From Phosphitispora fastidiosa (GTDB lineage: Bacteria; Bacillota; Thermincolia; Thermincolales; UBA2595), in contig NZ_JAHHUL010000008.1 of NCBI RefSeq assembly GCF_019008365.1, forward strand, positions 1 to 64,000: a stretch of DNA of 64,000 bases, read 5' to 3'. The notes under the pieces are model-generated. The model was not told where the DNA came from, searched no databases, and saw only the letters and a list, made by a program, of their open reading frames with translations. The stretch's first letter is position 1, and each line of letters opens with the position of its first letter. Positions 9,267-17,636 of the stretch are shown piece by piece. The position numbers and the translations under genes are program-made.

Positions 9267-9386
9267 GCACGTAACAGACAACACGGTACAGAGCATATTA
9301 TACATTGACAGTGTATCGCTATAGGAATATAATTTTTTATGATTGCAGTGGATTATGGTTTGCCGCTGCCTCAGGCGGGGGTTGTA

Positions 9387-11000
9387 ATGTTATACAGGGT
9401 AACTGACATAAAAGTTGATATTGATGCTGATTCCGGAGATGTATCAGGGCATATTGCCAGGAGACTGTCTGTTTCTCCGGAAGAGGTCGGGGATTATACC
9501 ATAGTAAAAAAGGCTCTGGATGCCAGGAAAAAGAACCGCCTCTTTTTTGTTTATACAGTTGATGTTTCTCTTGGCAAGAAGGCTGCTGCGAGCATTGCGC
9601 GCCGGAAGGTGTCCGGGGTCGCTATAAGGGAACCTGAACCGGAACCTGCGGTGACACTGGGAATGGCTGCTATGACGCATCGTCCTGTGATTGTCGGGGC
9701 CGGACCTGCCGGAATTTTTGCTGCCCTGACCCTGGCCCGGAATGGCTTCCGTCCCCTGGTACTTGAGCGGGGCATGGATGTAGCCACTCGTGCCAGAGAT
9801 GTGGAACAGTTCTGGCTTACCAGGATTTTGGATACTGAGTCAAATGTCCAGTTTGGCGAGGGTGGGGCCGGTACTTTTTCCGATGGCAAGCTGACCACCA
9901 GAATCAACGACAGCCGTGTCCAGGGCGTCTTGAACGATTTTGTGGCTGCCGGCGCGACTGAAGAGATTCTGTATCTGAATAAGCCCCATATCGGTACCGA
10001 TAAGTTAAGAACTGTGGTCAAAAACCTGCGTCTTCTTCTGGAGGAAATGGGTGGGGAAATATATTTTGGGTCCAGGGTAACTGACTTGATTATCGAAAAT
10101 GCCGTGGTCAGAGGTGTCGTCATTAACGGGGAGCGGGAGATTCCTGCCGGTGTGGTGATTGCGGCACTGGGTCACAGCGCCCGGGATACTTATGAAATGC
10201 TGGAACAGGCCGGCTGTCCGATGGAACAAAAGGCTTTTTCCATCGGGGTGAGGGTGGAACACCCGCAGCGAATGATAGATGAGGCTCAGTATGGCAGTTT
10301 TGCCGGACATCCCCGGCTGGGAGCGGCTGATTACCAGCTAGTGCACAAGAGTAAGGATACGGGAAGGGCAGCTTATACCTTCTGTATGTGCCCCGGGGGC
10401 AGGGTGGTGGCTGCGGCATCTGAGGAAAATACGGTGGTAACTAATGGTATGAGTGATTATGCCAGGGACACAGGTGTGGCCAACAGCGCGGTGGTGGTGT
10501 CGGTGACCCCGGATGATTTTGGCAGCCTGCAGCCCCTTGCCGGGGTTGAGTTTCAGCGCAAATGGGAAAAAGCGGCGTACAAGGCAGGCGGCGGGGATTA
10601 TAATGCTCCGGCACAGCTGATGGAGGACTTCCTGACCGGCAGGGCTTCCAACAGTCTTGCTGAAGCCCCATGGGGCACATATCTTCCGGGTCTGCAGCCA
10701 GGGGATCTGCATGAGTGTCTGCCCGGTTATGTGACTAAAATGCTGGAAGAGGCCATGGAGTCATTTGACCGGAAAATAAAGGGTTTTGCCATGCCCCAGG
10801 CTCTATTGACGGGGGTGGAGACAAGGACATCGGCCCCAGTGAGACTGGTCAGGGACGCCAACCGGCAGTCTGTTGGCCTGGAAGGGCTGTATCCCGCAGG
10901 AGAAGGGGCCGGGTATGCAGGCGGTATCATTAGCGCTGCCGTTGATGGGATCAGGGTGGCGGAAGCTGTGATAGGGAAATTTCGCGGGGAGCTCAGATGA
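9387..11000 (+). CDS. COG2509-type FAD-dependent oxidoreductase
   Basis: A 537-aa flavoprotein. The start at ATG 9387 (GGGGG upstream) puts the family N-terminus (MLYRVTDIKVDID) first; an ATG at 9339 is less likely. A small N-terminal domain is followed by the FAD-binding GAGPAGIFAAL motif and the LERG acidic end of the Rossmann beta-2 strand. GEGGAGTFSDGKL and the C-terminal YPAGEGAGYAGGI segment are family hallmarks. Members of this family commonly lie between ybbR and glmM in Clostridia; the substrate is unknown, so no reaction is claimed. Confidence 0.85.
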   Translation: MLYRVTDIKVDIDADSGDVSGHIARRLSVSPEEVGDYTIVKKALDARKKNRLFFVYTVDVSLGKKAAASIARRKVSGVAIREPEPEPAVTLGMAAMTHRPVIVGAGPAGIFAALTLARNGFRPLVLERGMDVATRARDVEQFWLTRILDTESNVQFGEGGAGTFSDGKLTTRINDSRVQGVLNDFVAAGATEEILYLNKPHIGTDKLRTVVKNLRLLLEEMGGEIYFGSRVTDLIIENAVVRGVVINGEREIPAGVVIAALGHSARDTYEMLEQAGCPMEQKAFSIGVRVEHPQRMIDEAQYGSFAGHPRLGAADYQLVHKSKDTGRAAYTFCMCPGGRVVAAASEENTVVTNGMSDYARDTGVANSAVVVSVTPDDFGSLQPLAGVEFQRKWEKAAYKAGGGDYNAPAQLMEDFLTGRASNSLAEAPWGTYLPGLQPGDLHECLPGYVTKMLEEAMESFDRKIKGFAMPQALLTGVETRTSAPVRLVRDANRQSVGLEGLYPAGEGAGYAGGIISAAVDGIRVAEAVIGKFRGELR

Positions 11001-11050
11001 AAATTGGCGGAGCTATTTTGTAAATGAGCTATAGAAGGGGCGTTTATAAA

Positions 11051-12400
11051 ATGAGAGAATTATTTGGGACCGATGGGGTCCGGGGAGTTGCCAACAGAGA
11101 CCTGACCCCGGAATTGGCATATAAAATTGGCCGGGCGGGGGCCTATACCCTCACCAGAAATGCCAAAAGGCCGGTAAAACCGGCGGTAGTCATCGGGAAG
11201 GATACCAGGATTTCAGGTGATATGCTGGAAGCTGCCCTGATTGCCGGTATTTGCTCAGTGGGGGTGGACGTTCTTCGTGTCGGAGTGATGCCCACACCTG
11301 CCATTGCCTTTCTTACCAGAGAACTTAAAGCCGCTGCCGGAGTAGTCATCTCTGCTTCTCATAATCCTGTTGAAGATAATGGAATTAAGTTTTTTGCCGC
11401 TACCGGCTATAAGCTGCCGGATGAAGTTGAAATCGAAATTGAGCGGCTGATAAGGGAGGGGATCCCCGAAACCAACCGTCCTGTAGGGTCAGAGATAGGT
11501 TCAGTAAGGGAAATTGCCGATGCCGGTGACCGGTATGTACGGTTTGCTGCAAGTACTGTTGATTGTTCCCTGGAAGGCTTGAGGATAGTTATCGATTGTG
11601 CCAATGGCGCTGCTTCCGTCCTTTCTCCCCGGATTTTCCGGGAGTTGGGCGCTGAGGTAATCCCTGTTTACAGTGATCCTGATGGGATTAATATAAACAA
11701 GGACTGTGGTTCTACCCATCCTGCGGTGGTTGCCGGTAAGGTGGCCGAGTATGGAGCGGACCTTGGCCTAGCCCATGATGGGGATGCAGACAGGGTGATA
11801 GCTGTTGATGAAGAAGGTAGTATTGTTGACGGAGACCACATTATGGTCATTTGTGGGACCCATCTGAAAAGGAAGGGAAAGCTGTCCCAGGACACGGTTG
11901 TAGTTACCGTTATGAGCAACCTCGGCCTCAGGCTGGGGCTGAAGAATGAGAACATCAGGGTGCTGGAAACCCAGGTGGGAGACCGGTATGTGATGGAAGA
12001 ACTCCTGAAATGCGGAGCCACTTTCGGTGGGGAACAGTCAGGGCATATTATTTTCCTGGAACACAATACCACAGGTGACGGGATTGTGACAGGGCTGCAG
12101 CTTGCTGCTGTGGTTAGGGAAACCGGAAAAACACTGAGCGAACTGGCTGCCCAGATGGAGCGCCTGCCTCAGGTGCTGGTCAATGTCAGGGTCCGTGACA
12201 AGGCGGCAGCTATGGAAGCCCCGGAAGTAACTGCAGCCATCCGCAGGGGTGAGGAGGTCCTGGGTGACACCGGACGAATCCTGGTAAGGCCGTCCGGGAC
12301 TGAGCCCAAAGTGCGGGTGATGGCCGAGGGGCCGGATGAAAAGCAGCTGGAAGAGATTGTTGAAGGGATTGCTGTGATTATTTCCAGGGTGGCGGGATAA
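11051..12400 (+). CDS. glmM: phosphoglucosamine mutase GlmM
   Basis: A 449-aa enzyme that converts glucosamine-6-phosphate to glucosamine-1-phosphate for UDP-GlcNAc and peptidoglycan. The start at ATG 11051 gives the canonical [12 protein letters not shown]-terminus, with AGAAGGGG upstream; an ATG at 11024 adds an unlikely extension. The phosphoserine loop ISASHNP has its active serine at about Ser103. The metal-binding DGDADR loop and the C-terminal [11 protein letters not shown] phosphate-binding motif are intact. GlmM also binds and inhibits CdaA in relatives, which fits this location. Confidence 0.97.
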   Translation: MRELFGTDGVRGVANRDLTPELAYKIGRAGAYTLTRNAKRPVKPAVVIGKDTRISGDMLEAALIAGICSVGVDVLRVGVMPTPAIAFLTRELKAAAGVVISASHNPVEDNGIKFFAATGYKLPDEVEIEIERLIREGIPETNRPVGSEIGSVREIADAGDRYVRFAASTVDCSLEGLRIVIDCANGAASVLSPRIFRELGAEVIPVYSDPDGININKDCGSTHPAVVAGKVAEYGADLGLAHDGDADRVIAVDEEGSIVDGDHIMVICGTHLKRKGKLSQDTVVVTVMSNLGLRLGLKNENIRVLETQVGDRYVMEELLKCGATFGGEQSGHIIFLEHNTTGDGIVTGLQLAAVVRETGKTLSELAAQMERLPQVLVNVRVRDKAAAMEAPEVTAAIRRGEEVLGDTGRILVRPSGTEPKVRVMAEGPDEKQLEEIVEGIAVIISRVAG

Positions 12401-12433
12401 CGGCAGGCGTTACAATATAACAATTGTTGCCGG

Positions 12434-12462
12434 TTGGAGAGTGGGGATAATTATAATATAAT
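12434..12462 (+). promoter_or_regulatory. probable sigma-A promoter of glmS
   Basis: TTGGAG (12434-12439) and TATAAT (12457-12462) are separated by 17 bases. This would start transcription near 12469, about 50 bases before the ribozyme cleavage site. A second overlapping TATAAT at 12452 is a worse fit because of spacing. Confidence 0.55.
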
Positions 12463-12473
12463 GGAGGGAGGTG

Positions 12474-12554
12474 ATGAAAGCAGGTGTTTCAGTAAAAAGA
12501 CAAATTAATATTGAAAAAGCGCCTGAACTCAGAGACAGTGTGATTCTGAGTTGA
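12474..12554 (+). CDS. possible 26-aa leader ORF overlapping the glmS ribozyme
   Basis: An ATG directly behind a strong GGAGGGAGGTG opens a 26-codon frame (starts MKAGVSVKRQ) that runs through the ribozyme cleavage site and the 5' strand of its core to a TGA at 12552. If the predicted promoter is right, the transcript begins inside or after the ribosome site, which argues against translation. An upstream start would make it translatable and able to interfere with ribozyme folding. Confidence 0.25.
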   Translation: MKAGVSVKRQINIEKAPELRDSVILS

Positions 12555-12660
12555 CGAGGACGGGGGTTTATCGATGGTTCGGCGGGTACCCCCCGGTTTA
12601 CCACAACCGTAAAACGGCATACAAAACCGTCCGGTGACGGGCGGCACAAAGGTGCCGGGT
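12519..12660 (+). ncRNA. glmS ribozyme (glucosamine-6-phosphate-activated)
   Basis: A self-cleaving riboswitch in the glmS leader. Cleavage is expected between A12518 and G12519 (AAAA|GCGCC). Conserved core blocks are in order: GCGCC with the P1 strand, GTTGACGAGGACGGGGG, TTTATCGA, TTCGGCGG, CCCCCCGGT, ACAAAACCG, GGTGACGGGC and ACAAAGG ending GCCGGG. Glucosamine-6-phosphate acts as cofactor; cleavage exposes the downstream mRNA to decay and lowers GlmS. The 3' boundary near 12660 is approximate; the glmS ribosome site follows 10-20 bases later. Confidence 0.95.
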
Positions 12661-12689
12661 GGTTAAAATGAAGGAGAGGTTAGAACAAT

Positions 12690-14519
12690 ATGTGTGGAAT
12701 TGTTGGATATATCGGCCCCAGGTCAGTGGTGCCGGTTTTATTAGATGGTTTGAAAAAGCTGGAATACCGTGGTTATGATTCAGCAGGTGTGGCTGTAATA
12801 GAGAAAAATAAGATACTGATTGTGAAGAGTCTGGGGAAGATCGCCAAATTAGATGAAAAAATTGATGCCTATACACCTGAGGGAAATGTCGGTATTGGTC
12901 ATACCCGGTGGGCTACCCATGGGAGGCCTTCTGATGTGAATTCTCACCCGCATTCCGACTGTACAGGCAAGTTTGCGGTGGTACACAATGGTATCATCGA
13001 GAACTATCTTGAACTGAAGGAATGGCTGGAATCCGAGGGACATGAATTTGTTTCAGAGACAGATACAGAGGTAATCCCACACCTGGTGGAGCATTTTTAC
13101 CAGGGAGACCTGGAAGAAGCTGTCCGGGAAGTGGCCGGGAAACTGGAAGGGTCCTATGCCCTGGTGGTCCTGGCAAAAAAAGAACCCGGCAAGCTGGTGG
13201 CTGTGCGTAAGGACAGCCCGCTTGTGGTTGGACTGGGTGACGGGGAGTATTTCCTGGCATCAGACATTCCGGCTACTCTGGCATATACCAGGGACAATTA
13301 CATCCTCAATGACCGGGAAGTTGCCGTGCTTACAAAAGAGGGAGTCAGGGTAACGGATTTTGACGGTAATGAAATTGAGAAAGAGGTCTACCATGTTCAG
13401 TGGGATGCGGTTGCCGCCGAAAAAGGCGGTTACCCGCACTTCATGCTGAAAGAAATATATGAACAGCCCAGGGCAATCAGGGAAACAATGGGCAGCAGGC
13501 TGTCTGCCGACAACAAACAGGTAATTCTCAATGAACTCGATATGCTTAATGGACAGATCAGTGAAATAAAGAATATTTTCATTGTAGCCTGCGGCACTGC
13601 CTATCATGCCGGTATGGTCGGGAAATATGTCATTGAAGACCTGGCCAGGATACCTGTTACAGTGGATATTGCCTCTGAGTTCCGCTACCGTAACCCGTTA
13701 ATCAATAAAGGTGATTTGGTGATTGTAGTCAGCCAGTCAGGGGAAACTGCAGATACCCTTGCTGCCCTGAGAGAGTCCAAAAAACACGGGGCCAAAGTCC
13801 TGGCAGTTACCAATGTGGTGGGCAGCTCCGTTGCCAGGGAGGCTGATGCCGTTATTTACACCCTGGCAGGGCCGGAGATTGCGGTGGCCTCAACAAAGGC
13901 ATATTCCACCCAGCTTATTGCAATGTTCTTACTGGGGATCTACTTTGCCCAGGAGAGAGGGACTATAGATGCGGAATATGCGGAAAAGCTGATTACTGAG
14001 ATGCGGGAACTGCCTGCCAAGGCCCAGGAAATCCTGAATGACCTGGAAGACCTGGAGAGTTTCCTGAAGAAATACGCCGAAGCCCAGAACACCTTTTTTC
14101 TGGGGCGCGGCCTGGACTATGCGGTGGCTATGGAAGGCTGCCTGAAGCTGAAGGAAATCTCATATATGCATGCCGAGGCTTATGCTGCAGGGGAGCTGAA
14201 ACACGGGACCCTGGCGCTTATAGTTGACGGTGTGCCGGTAGTGGCCCTGGCAACCCAGATGGACCTGTATGACAAGATGGTGAGCAACATTAAGGAAGTC
14301 AAGGCCAGGGATGCCCAGGTTATCGGGGTGACCTTCCACGGGAATAAGGAGTTTAAGAAGGTCGTTGACCATGTGGTCTATATACCGGTGACAGAAAGGA
14401 TTCTGGCCCCGGTGCTGACGGTGATTCCGCTGCAGCTTTTGGCATATCATATAGCGGTGGCCAGGGGCTGTGATGTGGATAAGCCGCGGAACCTGGCCAA
14501 GAGTGTGACTGTGGAGTAG
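12690..14519 (+). CDS. glmS: glutamine-fructose-6-phosphate aminotransferase GlmS
   Basis: A 609-aa enzyme making glucosamine-6-phosphate from fructose-6-phosphate and glutamine. The N-terminal class II glutaminase uses Cys2 (MCGIVGYIG) with HTRWATHG and the NGIIEN block. Two SIS isomerase domains follow, with SQSGETADTL and the C-terminal KPRNLAKSVTVE. The last codons are the conserved TnsD target, and a Tn7-type element sits 26 bp past the stop without touching the coding sequence. Expression is controlled by the ribozyme upstream. Confidence 0.98.
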   Translation: MCGIVGYIGPRSVVPVLLDGLKKLEYRGYDSAGVAVIEKNKILIVKSLGKIAKLDEKIDAYTPEGNVGIGHTRWATHGRPSDVNSHPHSDCTGKFAVVHNGIIENYLELKEWLESEGHEFVSETDTEVIPHLVEHFYQGDLEEAVREVAGKLEGSYALVVLAKKEPGKLVAVRKDSPLVVGLGDGEYFLASDIPATLAYTRDNYILNDREVAVLTKEGVRVTDFDGNEIEKEVYHVQWDAVAAEKGGYPHFMLKEIYEQPRAIRETMGSRLSADNKQVILNELDMLNGQISEIKNIFIVACGTAYHAGMVGKYVIEDLARIPVTVDIASEFRYRNPLINKGDLVIVVSQSGETADTLAALRESKKHGAKVLAVTNVVGSSVAREADAVIYTLAGPEIAVASTKAYSTQLIAMFLLGIYFAQERGTIDAEYAEKLITEMRELPAKAQEILNDLEDLESFLKKYAEAQNTFFLGRGLDYAVAMEGCLKLKEISYMHAEAYAAGELKHGTLALIVDGVPVVALATQMDLYDKMVSNIKEVKARDAQVIGVTFHGNKEFKKVVDHVVYIPVTERILAPVLTVIPLQLLAYHIAVARGCDVDKPRNLAKSVTVE

Positions 14520-14545
14520 GCATGGGGGGTTGGTATTGCTTTTTC
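14480..14545 (+). other. attTn7 target site and left copy of the TTTTC target duplication
   Basis: The 3' end of glmS (from the KPRNLAKSVTVE codons) is the TnsD-binding part of attTn7. Insertion lies at +22 to +26 after the stop, the position used by Tn7 itself. Bases 14541-14545 read TTTTC and are repeated at 26405-26409, just outside the other transposon end, as expected for a 5-bp Tn7-type duplication. Confidence 0.9.
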
Positions 14546-14612
14546 TGATTCATAGAAAAAAAGTTCTTTACTTGGAAATAAAGTTATTTACTTTGTAAAA
14601 AAGTTGTTTACT
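14546..14612 (+). repeat. Tn7 right end: three TnsB-type boxes at 20-bp intervals
   Basis: AAAGTTCTTTACT (14560-14572), AAAGTTATTTACT (14580-14592) and AAAGTTGTTTACT (14600-14612) lie in the same orientation, exactly 20 bp apart. They resemble the AATAAAGTCTTAAACT TnsB boxes of Tn7 and are packed tightly, like the overlapping sites of Tn7R. The likely tnsA promoter region follows directly, so TnsB binding could autoregulate the operon. Confidence 0.85.
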
Positions 14613-14670
14613 GGCTATTATTATGAGATAATCATAATAGTAGCTTTTTCTTTTTTTGGAGGAATATACA

Positions 14671-15489
14671 ATGGCAAAACGTAGAAATGGGTGGAATGAA
14701 GATAAAATTGTCCGGTACTTTACCGAGGGACGGGGGAGCGGCGAACTATCGAATTATAAGCCTTGGCTAACTATTCAAGATGTTCCCTCGGCAGGTCGGG
14801 TTCACCGTTTAAAAGGATGGAAAACTAACCGTATTCATCACCTCCTTTCGGACCTGGAACGCGACTATTTTTACCTGCTAGATTGGGCGAGCGATGTAAT
14901 AGATATTCGGGAACAATACCCACTAAATCGCGAGAAAACGGTTCAGATAGCAGAAAAGAAGCGAATAAGTCATCCTGTAGATTCTGTAACTAGGATCCCT
15001 ATAGTATGTACTACAGATTTTTTAATTACCGTCCGGCAGGGTAATAAAATCTTACACTTAGCAAGAACTACGAAGCCCTATCAGGAGCTAAACGATAAAC
15101 GAGTAATTGAGAAATTTGAAATTGAACGGCAGTATTGGGGTGATGCAGGTGTTGACTGGGGGATAGTAACTGAATTGGAGTTACCAAAGGAAATTTGTAA
15201 GAACATCGGCTGGGTTCATAGTTCTTATAATATGGAGGAAGAGGATATAGACCTAGCAGTTACCCTGTATGATTATATTAAAGGTAAGGACGCATTGATT
15301 TTGGACATATTGAAATTGTTTGATGAATACTATGCCTTTGAAGCTGGAACAGCGCTTTCTTGTCTTAAATACCTTATTGCACACAAATATGTAGGCATAG
15401 ATATGGACAAGCCCCTAGACCTGCGAGCCTCGCTATCTAGTTTAGACTTTTCCTTATCAAATAAACCAAAGGGACGGTTGGCAACGTGA
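14671..15489 (+). CDS. tnsA: TnsA, Tn7 transposase endonuclease subunit
   Basis: A 272-aa restriction-enzyme-like nuclease that nicks the 5' transposon ends so that transposition is cut-and-paste. Glu63 (in LERDYF), Asp116 (TTDFL) and Lys135 (TTKPY) match the catalytic acidic residues and lysine of Tn7 TnsA; the usual Gln two before the Lys is Thr here. A C-terminal winged-helix/TnsC-binding region follows. The ATG at 14671 is chosen because GGAGG lies eight bases upstream; a TTG at 14656 overlaps that site. The stop overlaps the tnsB start in GTGA. Confidence 0.95.
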   Translation: MAKRRNGWNEDKIVRYFTEGRGSGELSNYKPWLTIQDVPSAGRVHRLKGWKTNRIHHLLSDLERDYFYLLDWASDVIDIREQYPLNREKTVQIAEKKRISHPVDSVTRIPIVCTTDFLITVRQGNKILHLARTTKPYQELNDKRVIEKFEIERQYWGDAGVDWGIVTELELPKEICKNIGWVHSSYNMEEEDIDLAVTLYDYIKGKDALILDILKLFDEYYAFEAGTALSCLKYLIAHKYVGIDMDKPLDLRASLSSLDFSLSNKPKGRLAT

Positions 15490-17636
15490 ATTTATTAGTC
15501 AATGAGTTATTAAAAAACTCACAAACAAATAGAATCTTCCGTGTCTTATGGGTGGACAATGGAAATGTCCTAGCTTACTTGATAGATGTTGAAGACAAAA
15601 AGGCTTTTCCGTTTGCAGTAGGGGTAAATGAAATAAAGGAAGAGCTTATTGAAGATGAATTAATGAAAATTAAGCAAGATGATTTTCTACCCGTTATTAG
15701 TGATAAAACTAATAAAAAAAATATTGCGATTAGGGATAAAGCTTGGGCTGTCATTAAAGATATTATTACCAACGTGCCGGATATTTTTGATAGAGATAAG
15801 CGAGGTCAAATGATTGCAGAAGTGATGGAAAAACATGTAATTACCAAGCCTACTGTATATAAATATCTGCGGCGGTATTGGCAAAGAGGACAGACACCTA
15901 ACGCCTTACTGCCGGATTACAGTAAGTCCGGTGGAAAAGGCAAGGATAAGGCTTCAGGCAGTAAAAAACGAGGACGCCCTCGTAAAAAGTTTACAGGCAT
16001 TAACGTAGATCAATCTATTAAAAAAGTATTTCGTGTTGCCTTGGAAAAATATTATTTGTCCACTAAGAAAAACAGCATACCGGCGGCCTATAATATGATG
16101 ATTAAAGAGTTTTATGCGGAAGATTATTATTATGAGGATGGTATCAAGAAAGTAATTATTGCAGATGAAGAAGAATTACCCTCTTTGGATCAATTCCGCT
16201 ACTGGTATAACAAAGAATATAATGTCGAAGAAGTGACGGTTGCCAGGCAGGGACGCAAGAAATATGAAAAAGATTTCCGGGCTGTATTAGGTTCTTCCAC
16301 TGCGGAAGTGATTGGTCCGGGTTCACGTTACCAGATTGATGCAACAGTTGCCGATGTATATTTGATATCGCGCTATAATCCTGACTGGATTATTGGGCGA
16401 CCGGTCATTTATCTGGTCGTAGACGTATTTAGTCGGCTGGTTACCGGCATCTACATAGGGCTTGAAGGCCCCTCATGGATAGGGGCTATGATGGCTCTAG
16501 CTAATGTTGCTGCTGACAAGCAGGAATTCTGTCGCGAATACGGGATAGAGATTCCCAGGGAAGCATGGCCTGTGCAGCATTTTCCTGAAATACTTCTAGC
16601 AGATAGGGGTGAGCTGGAAGGGTACAATGTGGAGAGGTTAATTTCCGCATTTAACATACATGTTGAAAATACAACACCGTACCGAGCTGATTGGAAAGCG
16701 ATAGTAGAAAAACAATTCGATACAATTCAGCGGAAAGTGAAACCCTTTTTACCCGGTTATGTAGATAAAGATTTTCAAGAACGGGGAGCACGCGATTACA
16801 GGCTGGATGGTAAGCTGACTATCGAACAATTTACCCAGTTAATCCTAAAACAAGTAATCTATTATAATACGAAGCATTATTTGAAGGATTATCTTCGTGA
16901 TGTAGATATGATTGAAGACGAAGTGGAGCCTACTCCTTTAAAATTATGGAACTGGGGGCTTCAAAATCGCTCCGGAAAGCTAAGGTATTTCCCGGAGGAA
17001 CTGGTTAAGCTACATTTACTGCCACAATCACAAGCAACTGTAACCTATAAAGGCATCAAAATAAAGGGTATGTGCTACAGCTGCGAACGGGCCTTAAAAG
17101 AATTCTGGTTCCCAACTGCACGGCAGAAAGGGAGCTGGAAAATAAAAGCTGCCTTTGATCCAAGAAATATGTCATCAATTTACTTAGTAAATGACGAAAA
17201 CTCATTTGACACTTGCCACTTACTTACGGGTCAAAGGCGTTACGAAAATAAAACATTGGATGAAATTAATTATCTCCTTGAATATGAAAAACAGATGCAA
17301 AAAGAAGCCGAACACGGACAATTGCAAAAAGAAGTTGATTTAATTTCTGACGCAGAAGCCATTGTGAAACCAGCAGTTAAGAAAGCCAACGAGCAGCAGT
17401 CCAAAGCTATCAGTAAAACACAAAAAACTAAAGATATCCAAGAAAATCGCAAGAATGAACGTGATGCCAGGAAAAAAGAAGAGGCATTCTCTTTGGACAA
17501 AAAGCAAAAAACAAACAAACCAGCTGATGTAGTACCGATAAATAAACAAACGGCGGATGATGAAAAAGGACGATATGCCCGTCCAACAATTAAAGAGTTC
17601 TTGAGAAAAAAGGGAAGGAAAAATGACCATGAATAA
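15486..17636 (+). CDS. tnsB: TnsB, Tn7 DDE transposase
   Basis: A 716-aa RNase H-fold transposase that binds the AAAGTTnTTTACT end boxes, cuts 3' ends and joins them to target DNA. The catalytic triad is Asp285 (YQIDAT), Asp373 (LADRGE) and Glu408 (AIVEKQF). The spacings of 88 and 35 residues equal those of E. coli Tn7 TnsB. N-terminal DNA-binding helices lie at about 90-170. The charged tail (about 600-716) would contact TnsC. Starts at GTG 15486 inside the tnsA stop. Confidence 0.96.
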   Translation: MNLLVNELLKNSQTNRIFRVLWVDNGNVLAYLIDVEDKKAFPFAVGVNEIKEELIEDELMKIKQDDFLPVISDKTNKKNIAIRDKAWAVIKDIITNVPDIFDRDKRGQMIAEVMEKHVITKPTVYKYLRRYWQRGQTPNALLPDYSKSGGKGKDKASGSKKRGRPRKKFTGINVDQSIKKVFRVALEKYYLSTKKNSIPAAYNMMIKEFYAEDYYYEDGIKKVIIADEEELPSLDQFRYWYNKEYNVEEVTVARQGRKKYEKDFRAVLGSSTAEVIGPGSRYQIDATVADVYLISRYNPDWIIGRPVIYLVVDVFSRLVTGIYIGLEGPSWIGAMMALANVAADKQEFCREYGIEIPREAWPVQHFPEILLADRGELEGYNVERLISAFNIHVENTTPYRADWKAIVEKQFDTIQRKVKPFLPGYVDKDFQERGARDYRLDGKLTIEQFTQLILKQVIYYNTKHYLKDYLRDVDMIEDEVEPTPLKLWNWGLQNRSGKLRYFPEELVKLHLLPQSQATVTYKGIKIKGMCYSCERALKEFWFPTARQKGSWKIKAAFDPRNMSSIYLVNDENSFDTCHLLTGQRRYENKTLDEINYLLEYEKQMQKEAEHGQLQKEVDLISDAEAIVKPAVKKANEQQSKAISKTQKTKDIQENRKNERDARKKEEAFSLDKKQKTNKPADVVPINKQTADDEKGRYARPTIKEFLRKKGRKNDHE

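Noticed and set aside
9551-10712. Long leftward frames opposite the COG2509 flavoprotein
   Set aside because: Composition (Pro/Ser/Arg-rich) is that of antisense shadows in GC-richer coding DNA; no ribosome sites.
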